Positions 20,437-31,917 of a stretch of 64,000 nucleotides of DNA are shown in pieces (within the stretch, counting starts at the first letter, position 1; every line of letters begins with the position of its first letter). Source of the stretch: Dreissena polymorpha (lineage: Eukaryota; Mollusca; Bivalvia; Myida; Dreissenidae); NCBI RefSeq assembly GCF_020536995.1, contig NC_068359.1, positions 80,736,454 through 80,800,453 of the forward strand. Direction: 5' to 3'. A model generated the notes under the pieces. That model was not told the DNA's origin, searched no databases, and saw only the letters and a program-made list of their open reading frames with translations. The translations under genes and the position numbers were made by a program.

Positions 20437-23400
20437 GGGCTGGCTGGCGGGCTGGCGGAATAAGCTTGTCCGGGCCATAACTATGTCGTTCATTGTCATA
20501 TTTTAAAATCATTTGGCACATTTGTTCACCATCATTGGACGGTGTGTCACGCGAAATAATTATGTCGATATCTCCAAGGTCAAGGTCACACTTTGAGTTC
20601 AAAGGTCAAAAATGGCCATAAATGAGCTTGTCCGAGCCATAACTATGTCGTTCATCGTCAGATTTTAAAATCATTTGGCACATTTGTTCACCATCATTGG
20701 ACGGTGTGTCGCGCGAAATAATTACGTCGATATCTCCAAGGTCAAGGTCACACTTTGAGTTCAAAGGTCAAAAATGGCCATAAATGAGCTTGTCCTGGCC
20801 ATAACTATGTCATTCATTGTGAGATTTTAAAATCATTTGGCACATTTGTTCACCATCATGGGACGGTGTGTCCCACGAAAGAATCACGTCAATATCTCCA
20901 ATGTCAAGGTCGCCATGACTAAAAATAGATTTAAAAAAAAAAAAAAACTTACAAAGGGGGTTAATTTTTTTTGGTCATTTCAAAAGTTCAGTTTGAGTTT
21001 TCTCCCTTTATCAGATTTTTTTTTCACAATGAAAACCTGGTTTTGTGACAATTTTGTCCCTTGTTTTAATTATTGAGTTGTTTAATTGCACATCAGAAGT
21101 TTCACCTCAAACTGTAGGTTCTGTTTGCCCTAAATGAAAAGGATGTAGTTGTGAAGAAGAAATTGGTCAGCCTGTCATCTGGCCAACAAAACGAATCCTG
21201 GTATGTGAGACTGAATCCCGATGGCTATCACACGCCTGTTCTTAAGCATGGAGAGAAAGTCATCGTGGAGCCTGATGATATCATAGACTACATCAGCCAG
21301 ATAACACAGGGTGCTGGTAAGGGCCATTAACTGAGGTAGTTTGTTTTAGTTAAAAAAAAATCCTGAATTGACCCCCTACCACTTAAATACCAATGTATTT
21401 TTTGCACTCTGTTATGTTCACAATGCTGCAATTCTTATCAGATCATAGTCCAACTTGTTGACGCTCTCACTACAGAGATCAGTACCCAGATTTAGATGAA
21501 ACTACCGGTATACACTTATTTATTGATATAAAGAATAATTTATCAAGAACAATATTACTATTACCCTATGGAGAACCAGATATTCTGAAAAGTTGGTCTT
21601 AAACACAATTCATTAATACACAAAAAATATTTGAAAGTATTTTATAACATATAACAATTGTTTGTTCACAAAAAATTGTTTAAGATTCCATTGCTCAGTC
21701 ATTTTGTGAAAATAAAATTGTGAAAGTTTCACTTGATTTTTAAACACAGGTCTGAAATACAAACATAGTTACAAAACTAGCATATATTATATTGAAATCA
21801 TAGTCTAAAATCATGTACCGTATGTACATTTAATTGGAATGATAATTCATTCTGATAATTTTTTTCTAATTGTATTTCTTCTTTGAAAATTCTGAAGAAA
21901 AGTCACTTTTTGTCCCCTATCGGTGAAATCGGAGGGACTTATGGTTTGGGCTCCATCAATCTGTCTGTCTGTTTGTCACACTTTTCTGGATCCTGTGATA
22001 ACTTTAAAAGTTCTTTATATTTTTTCATAAAACTTGAAACATGGATAAATGGCAATATGGAGATTATGCACATCATTTCATTTTGTTCCTACGTCAATAA
22101 TATTGGTTGCTATGGCAACAAATATAAAAAATATTATTTTTTTACTGACAATGGTGGAGTTTCACCGGTAGGGGACAATATTGCTTGGCAATCTCATGTT
22201 GCAATTGTGACTAAAGAAGCAGAAGAGTGGTCATAATTACCAGTATGTAATCTGAAAAACCTTGTTCATGACATACCGTACTAAAATTGTGACGTCTAAT
22301 TAAATCAGTTGGTTTTATTTGATATATTTGTGTTTTTGTTGTTGTTTTTTGTTGATTTTAAGTAAATATCTACAAAATATATATTTTATACATATATACT
22401 GTCGTACAATTTGAGCTTTGTGGTGTAGTTTTATTTGTTTCAGACTGCTAATTACAATATAATTGATGCATTCATTGGTAGGAGGTCATCCATTAGTACC
22501 TAGCTTGGACTCAGAACTTGGTAAAAATGTCCAGCGGATGCGGAAAAAACTGGACAGTATACCAGTGGACATCCTCACATACGGGGTCATCTACCATCCA
22601 CATCTGTCCACAACTGGCTGTCTCATACCCTACGCCATGCAGCGCTCTATGAAAGGTTTGAACAGTGAAACTATATTGTTTTTAGCTCACCTGAGCACAA
22701 AGTGCTCATGGTGAGCTATTGTGATCGCCTTTTGTCCGTGTTGCGTTGTGCGTCGTCAACATTTACCTTGTTAACACTCTAAAGGTCACATTTATTGTCT
22801 AATCTTCATGAAACTTGGTGAGAACATGTGTCTCAATAATATCTTGGACGAGTTCGAAAATGGTTCCGGTTGGATGAAAAACATGGCTGCCAAAGGGCGT
22901 GGCAGTTTTCCTTATATGGCTATAGTAAAACCTTGTTAACACTCTAGAAGTCACATTTTTAGTCCAATCTTCATGAAACTTTGTCAGAACATGTGTGCCA
23001 ATAATATCTTGGACGAGTTCGAAAATGGTTCCGGTTGGTTGAAAAACATGGCCGCCAGGGGGCGTGGCAGTTTTCCTTATATGGCTTTAGTAAAACCTTG
23101 TTAACACTCTAGAAGTCACATTTTTAGTCCAATCTTCATGAAACTCGGTCAAAACATGTGTCCCAATAATATCTTGGACGAGTTCAAAAATGGTTCCAGT
23201 TGAATGAAAAACATGGCCGTCATGGGGCGGGGCAGTTTTCCTTATATGGCTTTACTGTATGGTAAAACCTTGTTAACACTCTAGCAGTCACATTTGTGGT
23301 CCAATGCTCATGAAACTTGGTCAGAATATTTGAACTAATAATATCTGGGCTAAGTTCAAAAATGGTTGAGATCAGTTAAAAAACATGGCCGCCAGGGGGC

Positions 23401-26400
23401 GTGGCATTTTTCCTTAAATGGCTATTTACTACAAAACCTTGTTAACACTCTAGATGTCACATTTATTATCCAATCTTTATGAAACTTGATCACAACATTT
23501 GTTCTAACAAAAGCTCGAGTGAGTTTGAAAATGGTTATGGTTCGTTGAAAAACATGGCCGCAAGAGGGGGGAGGTGGAGTTGTCCTTATATGGCTTTAGT
23601 GAAAACTTGTTGACACTATATTAGCCACATTTATTGGCCAATCTTCATGAAACTTGGTCAGAACATTTGTCCCAATGAAATTTTGCCAGAGATTGAAGCT
23701 GGGTCATATGACCTCAAAAACTAGGTCACAAGGTCTAATATATAAAAAAAACATGTTAAAAGTCACTTTTTTGGTCCAAAATAATCTTCATGAATCAGCT
23801 TGCATTTTTTTTCAGAATAGTCTAGTTCCTTTGGCTTTCAGGTTAGCGCCTTAGGGCCTGATGGCCCTCTTGTTAATAATGGCTAACAGTTTATAGGCAG
23901 GGCATTTTATTTTAACCTTTTAGATGTCAAAATTCTATCCCTTTTCCCCAGCAAGAATTTTGTCTCAAAAGTTAATGAAGACTAACAATCGGGCAACAAT
24001 TGTCCAAAACAATAAATAATCATCAGTTAAATATGTATTTAACCCTTTGCATGCTGGGAAACTAGTAGTCTGCTAAAATGTCGTCTGCTGAATTTTTAAA
24101 ATAAGCATTTTCTTCGATTTTTTTCGAAGAATACTATCAGAATAGCAAACAGTTTGGATCCTGATGAGATGCCACGTTCTGTGGCGTCTCATCAGGATCT
24201 AAACTGTTTGCAAAGGCCTTAAAAATTTGGTTCCAGCACTGAAAGGGTTAAATGTGCGTAAACATACAAATTGCCTTTGATTATTGCAAGTGTAGGAAGC
24301 CTGAAGCCCGTAAAGACCTTTCTTGATATTGTATTTGAGGTCAGTTGGGTCAAGATCATTAAAAAAAAGCAGACAGGTGGTTGTGTGTCAATAACTTTAG
24401 TTTGCATTTACCCATCTTGATGAAACTTTGGATATATAAAGCTTACATTGAGATCAACCTTTGGATTGTAATTTGCGCAAGTTGTTGCACCTACTGGGTG
24501 AAGGATGAAACTCAATGTTTGTAGTTAGTATAAAAGCTAGTTGCCTCTCATTAATGTGAGTTAAGATTGAGATATTGCCCATGAAATTTGTTTTGAGGAA
24601 GCTTGCAGGAAAACCTAGTATGAATTCGGGGCAACTGAGTTCAAGGTCAAGGTCACTCCAACTGAAAATAGAAAAAAACAGGTGGCTTCCTGTTAATTAC
24701 TTTAGTTTTCATAAAAAATCTTGATCAAACTTGCACATAGACAGGGCATCTTGGGTTAAAGATCAAGGTCACAGATGATAAAATTAGCAAAATGGCTAAC
24801 TCTCAATAGCTTTAGTTTGGATAGACAGTTTGTTAAAAGATAGCCTACTTAAATACACGAAGACCCTGCTTGATATTGCATTTTGACCAGTCGTGTCAAT
24901 GTTCAGTTTGCTGTTACTAAAAATATATAGATGATTTTTGGTGCATACTTAAACTTTACTTTGGTGAGATATTGGAGTTAAATTATGCATTTTGGTTGCT
25001 TTATGCCAACCTAGTATTGAGGTTCAACTGGAGCCAGTCAGGTTAAGTTCAAATACTTAAAATAAAATGAAAAGTGTTCTTAATAATCTAAGTTTGGATG
25101 GTGATATTTTTCCTAAATTTTTAAGTTTGAATAGCTTAAATATACAACTACATGTACATTCTTATTTGGACCAGTTGGGTCATGGTCGAAGTGACTGTGT
25201 CCACGGTGTAAATGCATATCGGTGGCCTATCTGTCAAAATGCTGCCTATCTGTTAATTCTTGGCTGCCTCTCTGTCATAAACAAGAAAATGGATGATCGT
25301 AATTCACAGAACAGGTAAACAAATCTAAAATTAAAACCCATTAACACATTTGTGCATAAAAAGAGGTGGTTCATGAGTTGAAGCATATATCCAGCTACAG
25401 ATTCCCAGTATTCCGCAGGTCCAAACACTTATCACAAATTCTATCGAAGATGGAATGATGACGAGGGTGGTGGAACAATCGTGCATACATGCCACTTTGA
25501 TGACTTATTAACATAGCTTTTCTGTAATATGTCAAATATCTAGTGTCATTGATATCATTTTTATGATCAAATCTTTACATTCAATGTAAGCTATATAGTA
25601 ATTTTCATCAATTTTACTTTAAAAAATGCCTACTTTCGCTTTCGTTGTGGCACGGAAAGCCTCTCGATCGGCTCACTTTTCTGGCAGTTTTTTAGTGGTA
25701 AAATTTCAAGGTGAACATCATCCTTCCAGATCTAGGGATCGAATAAATAAATCCAAGGGAAGTAATAAGCTTTAAATGGACATAATTATCTGACCTGCCA
25801 AATTATATATTTGTTTTAAATAAATCAAAGTGGCGCAGTAGGCGGCATTGTGTTTCTGACAAACAAATCATGGTAAAAGGTCAAGGTCATCCTTCAAGGT
25901 CTAAGGTCAAAAATACAAATCAAAGGGAAGTAATAAGCTTTAAAGGCAGATAACTATTCAATATTGAACATTGCAACTTGATATTTGGCATGCATGTGTA
26001 TCTCATGGAGCTGCACATTGAGTGGTGAATTTACAGTCACGGTATAGTGGCTTTTAATTATTTGCTACTAAAAATAGAGAGTGGCTTTTAATTATTTGCT
26101 ACTAAAAATAGAAATTTGTTAGAGACAATTATTTTCAAGGGAAGTAATTTATACAATTATAAATCTTATATTCTATATTTCCTTACCAAGAATTAAACTT
26201 CTTTTCACAGTTACTGTACATGTTTTTATTTTGATTATTTATAACTCAAATGAATGATTTGTCAAAGTTTTTATACGCCTGTTTAAAAAAACCGGGACGT
26301 ATTATAGTTTCACCTGGCGGCGGGCGGTGTCCACAGCAGTGTCCGCTCTCTAATTCAAATAGTTTTCATCCGATCTTCACCAAACTTGGTCAGAAGTTTT

Positions 26401-29400
26401 ATCTAGACAATATCTAGGCCAAGTTCGATTATGGGTTATGCCGGGTCAAAAACTAGGTCACAGGGTCACTTAGTGCATCTCAAACATTTAGCATGGTGTC
26501 CGCTCTCTAATTGAAGTAGTTTTCATCCAATCTTCACCAAATTTGGTCAGAAGTTGTGTCTAGACAATATCTAGGTCAAGTTCAAATATGGGTCATGCCG
26601 GGTTAAAAACTAGATCACGAGGTTACTTAGTGCATTTCAAGCATTTTGTATGGTGTCCGCTCTCTAATTGAAGTAGTTTTCATCTTATCTTCACCAAATT
26701 TGGTCAGAAGTTGTGTCTAGATGATATGTAGGTCAAGTTCAAATATGGGTCATGGTAAAGTTATCAAGTTGTCCAAAACCTTCAAACGGGCGTATCTTGT
26801 GACAGTTTGGCACTCTTTTTTTAAATGATATAACTATCATTTCTTTACTGTACTAATTTGTGAATGGTAGGGTTCACTACATACCTCTGGACTTATGTCT
26901 ATAGGTACATGATGAACTCTGGCTATAATCTCACAGGCCTTGGTTGTCAGTGATGTCTGACTTGGTCATTTTAACTGACTTCAGACCCCTACCCCTTGGT
27001 TGGATTGGACAAAATCCAATGGAAGTAATAGGCTTTAAAGGGAGATGATTTCTATACCTGCCAAATGATAAATAGAAATTTTATTTTATAGCAGCGCAGT
27101 AGGGGGAATTGTGTTTCTGACGAACACATCTCTTGTTTGTCTTTGAACTTTCTTCCTCTCTAGAGGTCACATGATGACAAATGGTCCAAATTGTTATCTT
27201 GGCTAAGTTTGAATCAGGATCACTTGCATCTGAAAACTAGGTAACCAGGTATTTGAAAACTAGGTCACCAGGTATTTGAAAACTAGGTCACCAGGTATTG
27301 GAAAACTAGGTCACCAGGTATTGGAAAACTAGGTCATCAGGTATTTGAAAACTAGGTCACCAGGTATTTGAAAACTAGATCACCAGGTATTTGAAAACTA
27401 GGTCACCAGGTATTTGAAAACTAGGTCACCAGGTATTTGAAAAGACATTTTAGTCTTTAATCTTGATGTATTTATTACTCAACCTCAATAAAATATTTGA
27501 ACATATCAAGGACATTTGATTATGGTTAAGTGTTAAAAAACACTTGTCAAGTCTTCGACAATTATTGTACTTTGAACACAAATGAGTGCTATTCAGCCAT
27601 CATGGACATCTTGTTTTTAAAAAAAAAAGATTTTAGAAACTTGGGCATGAAGGTTGTTTAAACACAACTTATGTCCTTAAAGGGACAAGTACATGTTTTT
27701 AAATGCTTAATATCATCAGTTATGTAATCCTGGTATATAACTTTGTAAAACTGGATGCAATTTATTCATTAATGCACATTTTTAAGAGAACTTTGAGAAG
27801 AGGTTAAGTCTCTTGATCGAGCTGGCCACTCGGCACCCTGAGCTGCGTGACAGCTACTTGAACAAGTCGCAGCTGGCGGCCTCCAACTTCGATACGATCA
27901 CCGACGTGGACCGGGTCAAGGCACAGTTGGATGACCTCATGAACTTCTTTGCTGAAGTGGAGGAACAGCTAAGAAAGATCAGAGAAGGTAGTGGTACTAG
28001 TGGCAAATATGGCTTCCCCAGGCTCAAAATTGTCTTGAGCCAATTTATTGCAGACAATTTTTAACACATTAATTCTTAATTTGATCAGTTTTATTGGGTT
28101 TAATCAACAAGAAAAATTTGTAGTCAGGTGCAATTTCTTTAGCCTAATTTGCTAGTTTGTAGCCACTGGCTAATTTGGCGAATGGCATAGGAAGCCTACA
28201 TTGTAAAATTGTCTTAATAATGGTATTTATTTTTTAGCTGATCTCAGAATATAGTGCTCATTGTGATCTCTAGTGTTGGCGAGTGGCTTTCCATAAAAAC
28301 ATTTCTAGATTTTCACGAAACTTAAAAAACAGATCTTCAGGTGAGCTCTCTTTATAATTTAATGAAATCATTACAGTCTGCTGCATAAATACTTCGATAG
28401 ATCTAAAGAAAGATCTAAAAATAAATTGAAAACAAGAGAGTTTTTAGCTTATAAGTCCCATAGGATTCTTGTTTCGTATATAGCACAAAGAGTCCCACTA
28501 TAAAAAAAAATGTTGAAAATAATGCTCTGTGATATATCTTGCCATGCCCAAAGGTAACATGTTAATTTAAAAATATTCTCTCTGAGGCACAAGGCAAACA
28601 AATGTTGCTTTTTATGTGCAAAAGCAAGATTTTCTAGTTAGTTTGTGAAATGTATTACCATGGCCCCAACATTGGCCTCATGGTGGTGGTCACATGCTTA
28701 CTTCTATTATTATATATACACATGTATATAGTCTTTACCACTTAGATAGGTATTTTTATGCATTTGTAGTCTCTTAGAAAGTTAAATTTCATTTAAGAAC
28801 CTTTCTTGCTAATTTAAAGTTTTAAAAGCTTTATTTCCAACCCTTAGATACTGATTAGCAGTAAACAGCATGAAACCTGAACAGACTGCGAGTTACTCGC
28901 AAGCTGTTCTGGTTTTAAGCTGTTTGCAGATAGCCATTTTCACTTAGCTTCCAAGTGGAAAAGGATTAAATTGCAAAATGACTTGACTATGATTTTAAAA
29001 TATTCTTATAGGAACACACAAGGCCCAAGAGGACTCGTACTTTGAAAAGTTTGATGTAGAAGTCATCTATCAAAAAGTGCTCAAATGATTCCCCATAAGT
29101 AAACATAAGCCATGCTTCAGGGATGGGCATTTGCTTTGATTTTATCAAATTACCTGGGTCTTTTAAATGGAAATTTATGAAATAAAAATATGTCTGTATT
29201 GTTCCCCCATACATTTAAGCGGGTATGCACGATTTTTATGTCCCCCACTATAGTAGTTGGGGACATATTGTTTTTGCCCTGTCTGTCTGTTGGTCTGTCT
29301 GTCTGTTTGCGCCAACTTTAACATTTTGCAATAACTTTTGCTATATTGAAGATAGCAACTTCATAGTTGGCATGCATGTGTATCTCATGAAGCTGCACAT

Positions 29401-30532
29401 TTTGAGTGGTGAAAGGTCAAGGTCATCCTTCGAGGTCAGAGGTCAAATATATGTGGCCAAAATCGCTCATTTTATGAATACTTTTTCAATATTGAAGATA
29501 GCAACTTGATATTTGGCATGCATGTGTATCTCATGGAGCTGCACATTTTGAGTGGTGAAAGGTCAAGGTCAAGGTCATCCTTCAAGGTCAGAGGTCAATT
29601 ATATGTGGCCAAAATCGCTCATTTTATGAATACTTTTGCAATATTGAAGATAGCAACTTGTTATAAGTGTTAAATTGTAATATATTGATAAAAATATGTT
29701 ACAATAACACAAAATAGGCTAGAAAAATTATACTTTGAAGAAGAATTTCATGACATGCAGCAAAGACAAATTAGCGCCCCGAGCCGATTGTGACCTAGAT
29801 ATTTTGTACATATTTGCCTACAATAATCGAAGCATTCGTCTTTTTATAAGGATCAGAGTTAGTGTTCGTGTGTCATATGAATAGATATCGTTGCAGGAAA
29901 TTATAATGATATGTAAAACTTAATTTAGATTCACATGGTACATGCATGATATACATGCAGAATTAAATATCTGGCCTATTTAGCATTTTTTGACACATGT
30001 TCTTCATAGCTTTTATTTTAATTTATATTGAAATTTATGTACCGGGTATACAAAGATTTTTACACATTTTATATAAATTCAACAAAATATTTGACAAAAT
30101 GGTCTATCCCCGCTTTAAATTAAAAAAACTTGAAAACTTTGTTTAAAAAATTGTTCTCAAATGTTTATACTCTAATGCGCATGCACACATGTTTTAGAGG
30201 GAAGCTTCATATCGGATGAGTTGTGGTTGTTTGGGCCGATGTTCACGGCAGCAGACATTGGTCTTGCGGTCCTCCTACACCGGCTCACACTACTCGGGCT
30301 CGCACGACGATTCTTCCCTCCCGACAGGTGCCCCTGCATTCACCAGTACTTCTACCAGGTGCAGAAACGACCGGCGTTCCAGAAAATACAGCACGAGATA
30401 GGGATGTTGAGGCTGACCTTGGCCTTGCAGACTTTGAAAGCAGCTTCCCCGTATTTACTTGCTTTGGGTATAGTAGGAGCGGGAATAGGGGCTGGATATT
30501 ATGTGTACAAAAAGATTAATGAATCTGAGTAA
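19358..30532 (+). CDS. GDAP1: GDAP1-like protein, complete five-exon gene
   Basis: GDAP1-family proteins are GST-fold, tail-anchored proteins of the mitochondrial outer membrane linked to mitochondrial fission and redox balance. Exons: 19358-19423, 21118-21316, 22482-22655, 27787-27987 and 30198-30532. All introns are GT/AG and phases agree (0, 1, 1, 1), giving 324 aa. Exon 1 encodes RPIFFYFPTSFSSQK. Exon 2 continues VLFALNEKDVVVKKKL and WYVRLNPDGYHTPVLKHGEK, the thioredoxin-like N domain. Exon 3 has LDSIPVDILTYGVIYHPHL. Exon 4 has IELATRHPELRDSY and DDLMNFFAEVEEQLRKI, the GDAP1-type insert. Exon 5 has FTAADIGLAVLLHRLTLLGL, the GST C domain. A tail anchor (about residues 299-317, YLLALGIVGAGIGAGYYVY) and a short polar tail (KKINESE) finish it. 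The length is slightly below the 358 aa of human GDAP1. Introns 1-3 are full of repeats. Confidence 0.92.
19424..20337. other. GDAP1 intron 1, left part, with a small dispersed repeat
   Basis: Intron DNA. 20160-20315 ('cttcccctggctcgaaatgt', 'gccaaattgtctaatttgta') is related to 28012-28190 in intron 4. A local duplication, 'gaaggaacttcactgaattg' (19551-19570) and 'caaggaacttcactgaattg' (19791-19810), is also present. Confidence 0.5.
20338..21047. mobile_element. Tandem-array element with GGCT microsatellite, inside GDAP1 intron 1
   Basis: Bounded by 'aaccaggttttccgaag' (near 20341) and 'aatgaaaacctggtttt' (near 21030), which are inverted. It begins with (GGCT)n at 20388-20458. Three monomers of 162 bp follow, anchored at 'ataactatgtcgttcat' near 20477, 20639 and 20801, each with 'caaggtcaaggtcacacttt' and 'tcaaaggtcaaaaatggcca'. 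The PASQ-type open frames across the microsatellite are artefacts. Confidence 0.8.
21317..21907. other. GDAP1 intron 2, left part
   Basis: AT-rich intron DNA directly after the exon 2 donor 'gtaagg'. Nothing recognised. Confidence 0.5.
21908..22181. mobile_element. Short inverted-repeat element in GDAP1 intron 2
   Basis: The left end 'ttgtcccctatcggtgaaa' and right end 'tttcaccggtaggggacaa' are inverted copies with one or two differences, about 274 bp apart. The body includes a CTGT-rich tract (21960-21980) and 'ggttgctatggcaacaaata'. Non-coding; the long open frame across it is incidental. Confidence 0.75.
22684..23874 (+). mobile_element. Tandem-array element ('agctcacctgagcac' hairpin end), GDAP1 intron 3
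   Basis: Starts with a hairpin at 22684-22717 (agctcacctgagcac / gtgctcatggtgagct). About six monomers of roughly 165 bp follow: 'ccttgttaacactctag', 'aatcttcatgaaacttggtc', 'tcttggacgagttcgaaaat', 'aaaaacatggccgcc'. It ends 'aggttagcgccttagggcct', then 'ggccctcttgtt'. Same family as 1649-2989, 34947-36421, 62313-63625 and 63770-64000. Confidence 0.85.
23875..24039. other. GDAP1 intron 3 filler
   Basis: Short intron stretch between two repeats, with no recognised content. Confidence 0.4.
24040..24252. mobile_element. MITE with 'aaccctttgcatgctgg' end and internal palindrome
   Basis: The left end 'taaccctttgcatgctggga' and right end 'ccagcactgaaagggttaaa' are imperfect inverted repeats. The interior contains 'cctgatgagatgcca' facing 'tggcgtctcatcagg'. 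The layout parallels MITE family 2 (44964-45174) and, less closely, 28845-28975, so it is probably a related lineage. Confidence 0.7.
24253..25744. other. GDAP1 intron 3, degraded repeat DNA
   Basis: Scattered 'gggtcaaggtca'-type fragments (24345-24360, 24640-24660, 24760-24775) suggest old tandem-array elements. No coding segment has matching splice sites. Confidence 0.4.
25745..27136 (+). mobile_element. Composite dispersed repeat; second copy at 33170-34000
   Basis: Long similarity with 33170-34000: 'gggaagtaataagctttaaa', 'tttgctactaaaaatagaga', 'gtagggttca', 'ccttggttgtca' and the end 'gacgaacacatctcttgtt'. This copy is interrupted by a tandem-array element (about 26272-26817) that is absent at the same point in the other copy. 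A small local duplication, 'agtggcttttaattatttgc', lies at 26045-26105. Confidence 0.75.
26272..26817 (+). mobile_element. Nested tandem-array element with 'atacgcctgttt' ends
   Basis: The left end 'atacgcctgttt' and the right-side 'aaacgggcgtatc' (26786-26799) are inverted. The interior has about three monomers of roughly 180 bp: 'tgtccgctctctaattcaaa', 'ttttcatccgatcttcacca', 'gacaatatctaggccaagtt'. The host repeat is uninterrupted in its second copy ('gtcaaaggttg' then 'tttttttaatga' near 33660), which fixes the insertion limits to within a T-rich ambiguity. Confidence 0.75.
27137..27226. other. GDAP1 intron 3, short unassigned stretch
   Basis: Contains 'agaggtcacatgatgacaaa', similar to tandem-array monomers but too short to classify. 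Confidence 0.3.
27227..27444. repeat. 23-bp minisatellite
   Basis: About nine copies of 'gaaaactaggtcaccaggta' plus 'ttt', differing by single bases (e.g. tattg for tattt, tcatc for tcacc). The unit is the 'actaggtcac' core of neighbouring tandem-array elements, amplified at a shorter period. Confidence 0.9.
27445..27786. other. GDAP1 intron 3, right end
   Basis: AT-rich intron leading to the acceptor 'ttttaag' before 27787. Three AG choices lie close together; only this one keeps phase 1. Confidence 0.5.
27988..28844. other. GDAP1 intron 4, left part
   Basis: 28012-28190 is a dispersed repeat shared with 20160-20315. The rest is AT-rich and unrecognised. Confidence 0.45.
28845..28975. mobile_element. 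Short palindromic MITE
   Basis: 'aaacagcatgaaacctgaac' faces 'gttctggttttaagctgttt' around a 'gcgagttactcgc' loop, making a long imperfect hairpin. The edges 'cccttagatactg' and 'ccaagtggaaaaggatt' are degraded. The 'aaacagc...gctgttt' layout resembles MITE family 2. Confidence 0.65.
29228..29660 (-). mobile_element. Tandem-array element beginning with hairpin and CTGT tract
   Basis: The hairpin 'gtcccccactatagtagttg' then 'gggaca' (29239-29265) is followed by (CTGT)n at 29280-29308. About two monomers of roughly 155 bp follow, containing 'catgcatgtgtatctcatg', 'ctgcacattttgagtggtga' and 'gccaaaatcgctcattttat'. It is the reverse orientation of the sequence type at 1-262. Confidence 0.75.
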
Positions 30533-31737
30533 ACCTGTGATTTTAGGATCTTTTTAAATAGGTGTTGTTTCAGTGATTTTTTTCCGCCTAAAAGTACAGC
30601 CTCTTACAGGCTGTTTCCCAATTGCAAAAAATACAAAAAGTATGTTTCCCAATCGCAAAAAGTAACATTTTCCCCCAAATTTGACCGAACTTTCCAAAAC
30701 ATACATGTATGCCAAACTTTTCCAATTAACTAAATAATTGGTTTATTGAGTTTTTTATACTGCAATTTAAGTCTCTAGCACCTTTTAATATACACCTGAA
30801 AATGTTAGAAAGCAGTTAAACATGCACTTATAAACAGTTGGTATACTGTTATTTTTAATCATATTAATAATGTTTAAAGTTTTCCCAATTTCATGGTTAA
30901 TCAAGCTTTTTATCTGTATAAATATGGCACAGGCTGTAAAATATAAAGCAACAAAAATCACTATGTTTTTTTTATTGCTTAGGTAATTTGCTTATTGTTT
31001 ATCGCTGGACCATTTGACTGTTAAGATACTTGTAGTCAGTTTACTTGTCTTGTTTTGATATGTTATCAGTGATATGTAAACAATACATTACCATAGCAAC
31101 TGTGATGGTCATTTTGAGTACCGGTACCAGTGTTTCAAATGGAAAATTACAAGACTATTGAAATACCAGTTTTAATCTGTCGTTGAATTCATAGGAAAAC
31201 ATAACAAATAACATTTTAGTAAATGTACGGTGGTACCGTACCTTCTATTTAGCGAATCTCTTATATATAACCAATAATATTAACAGTTATATTTTGCTCA
31301 TCCTGAGTGCATGCTACATATAGACATTAAAGACTGTTTATAATGAATGATTTTATGTTCAAAAGAACACGTTTTACTCTGTCACTTTAAAAGCATTTAA
31401 ACAAATGTAGATTTTTACATTTTGTATATAGACCCATCTCTTAACGGGATTTGTTATGGGAACACCCTTGGAAGGCAGATGGATAGGTTGCTGCTTTCCT
31501 TTCTCTTCATGATACAGTTTTCATAGAATCATCACCAAATAAAACCAACCTGTCCCACCAGGAATTTTAGACATATTCATTTATTGCCAATGTTTTATAA
31601 AAAAGCAAAATTCTCTGTTTCAGCTCTGGTAACTCATTCTCCTTTCATCAAATCTTCACAAAACTATCCAGATATGGGGTCCATTTTTTACTACGAGAGA
31701 ATATTTCTGTCCATGACCTTAAACCTATTTATTTTAG
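30533..31737. other. 3' flank of the GDAP1-like gene
   Basis: Probable 3' UTR followed by AT-rich DNA. 'tttcccaattgcaaaaaata' and variants at 30605-30725 recur at 43690-43740 and 63670-63740. A single polyadenylation site cannot be chosen. Confidence 0.4.
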
Positions 31738-31917
31738 CTCTATGGCATCGAAAGCCTCGGGTTTATGGAAACGCTCTAGAGTCCGTTTCCTGGGCCTAGA
31801 ACCAGTAATTGGTGTCTAAAGGGAGATCTAAACTTTAAAAAATGCTACCACAGTAGGGATCGAACCAGTGACCTCCCGGTCACTATCCAATACGCCATTG
31901 GGACCTTTTATCTTATG
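31738..31917 (-). mobile_element. tRNA-derived SINE
   Basis: On the minus strand: 'caatggcgtattggatagtg', then 'accgggaggtcactggttcg' and 'atccctac', giving box A-like and clear box B-like (GGTTCGATCCC) segments. The body has 'ttagatctccctttagacac' and 'ggttctaggcccaggaaacg', ending near 'gccatagagctaaaataaat'. The tRNA-like head plus unrelated body is diagnostic of a SINE. Confidence 0.75.

Noticed and set aside
20225-20602. Frame with repeated PASQ residues resembling a low-complexity protein
   Set aside because: Encoded by the (GGCT)n microsatellite at the start of a tandem-array element, without start, splice or domain support.
21883-22236. 117-codon frame in GDAP1 intron 2
   Set aside because: It covers an inverted-repeat element with the ends 'gtcccctatcggtgaaa' and 'tttcaccggtaggggac', and no domain is seen.
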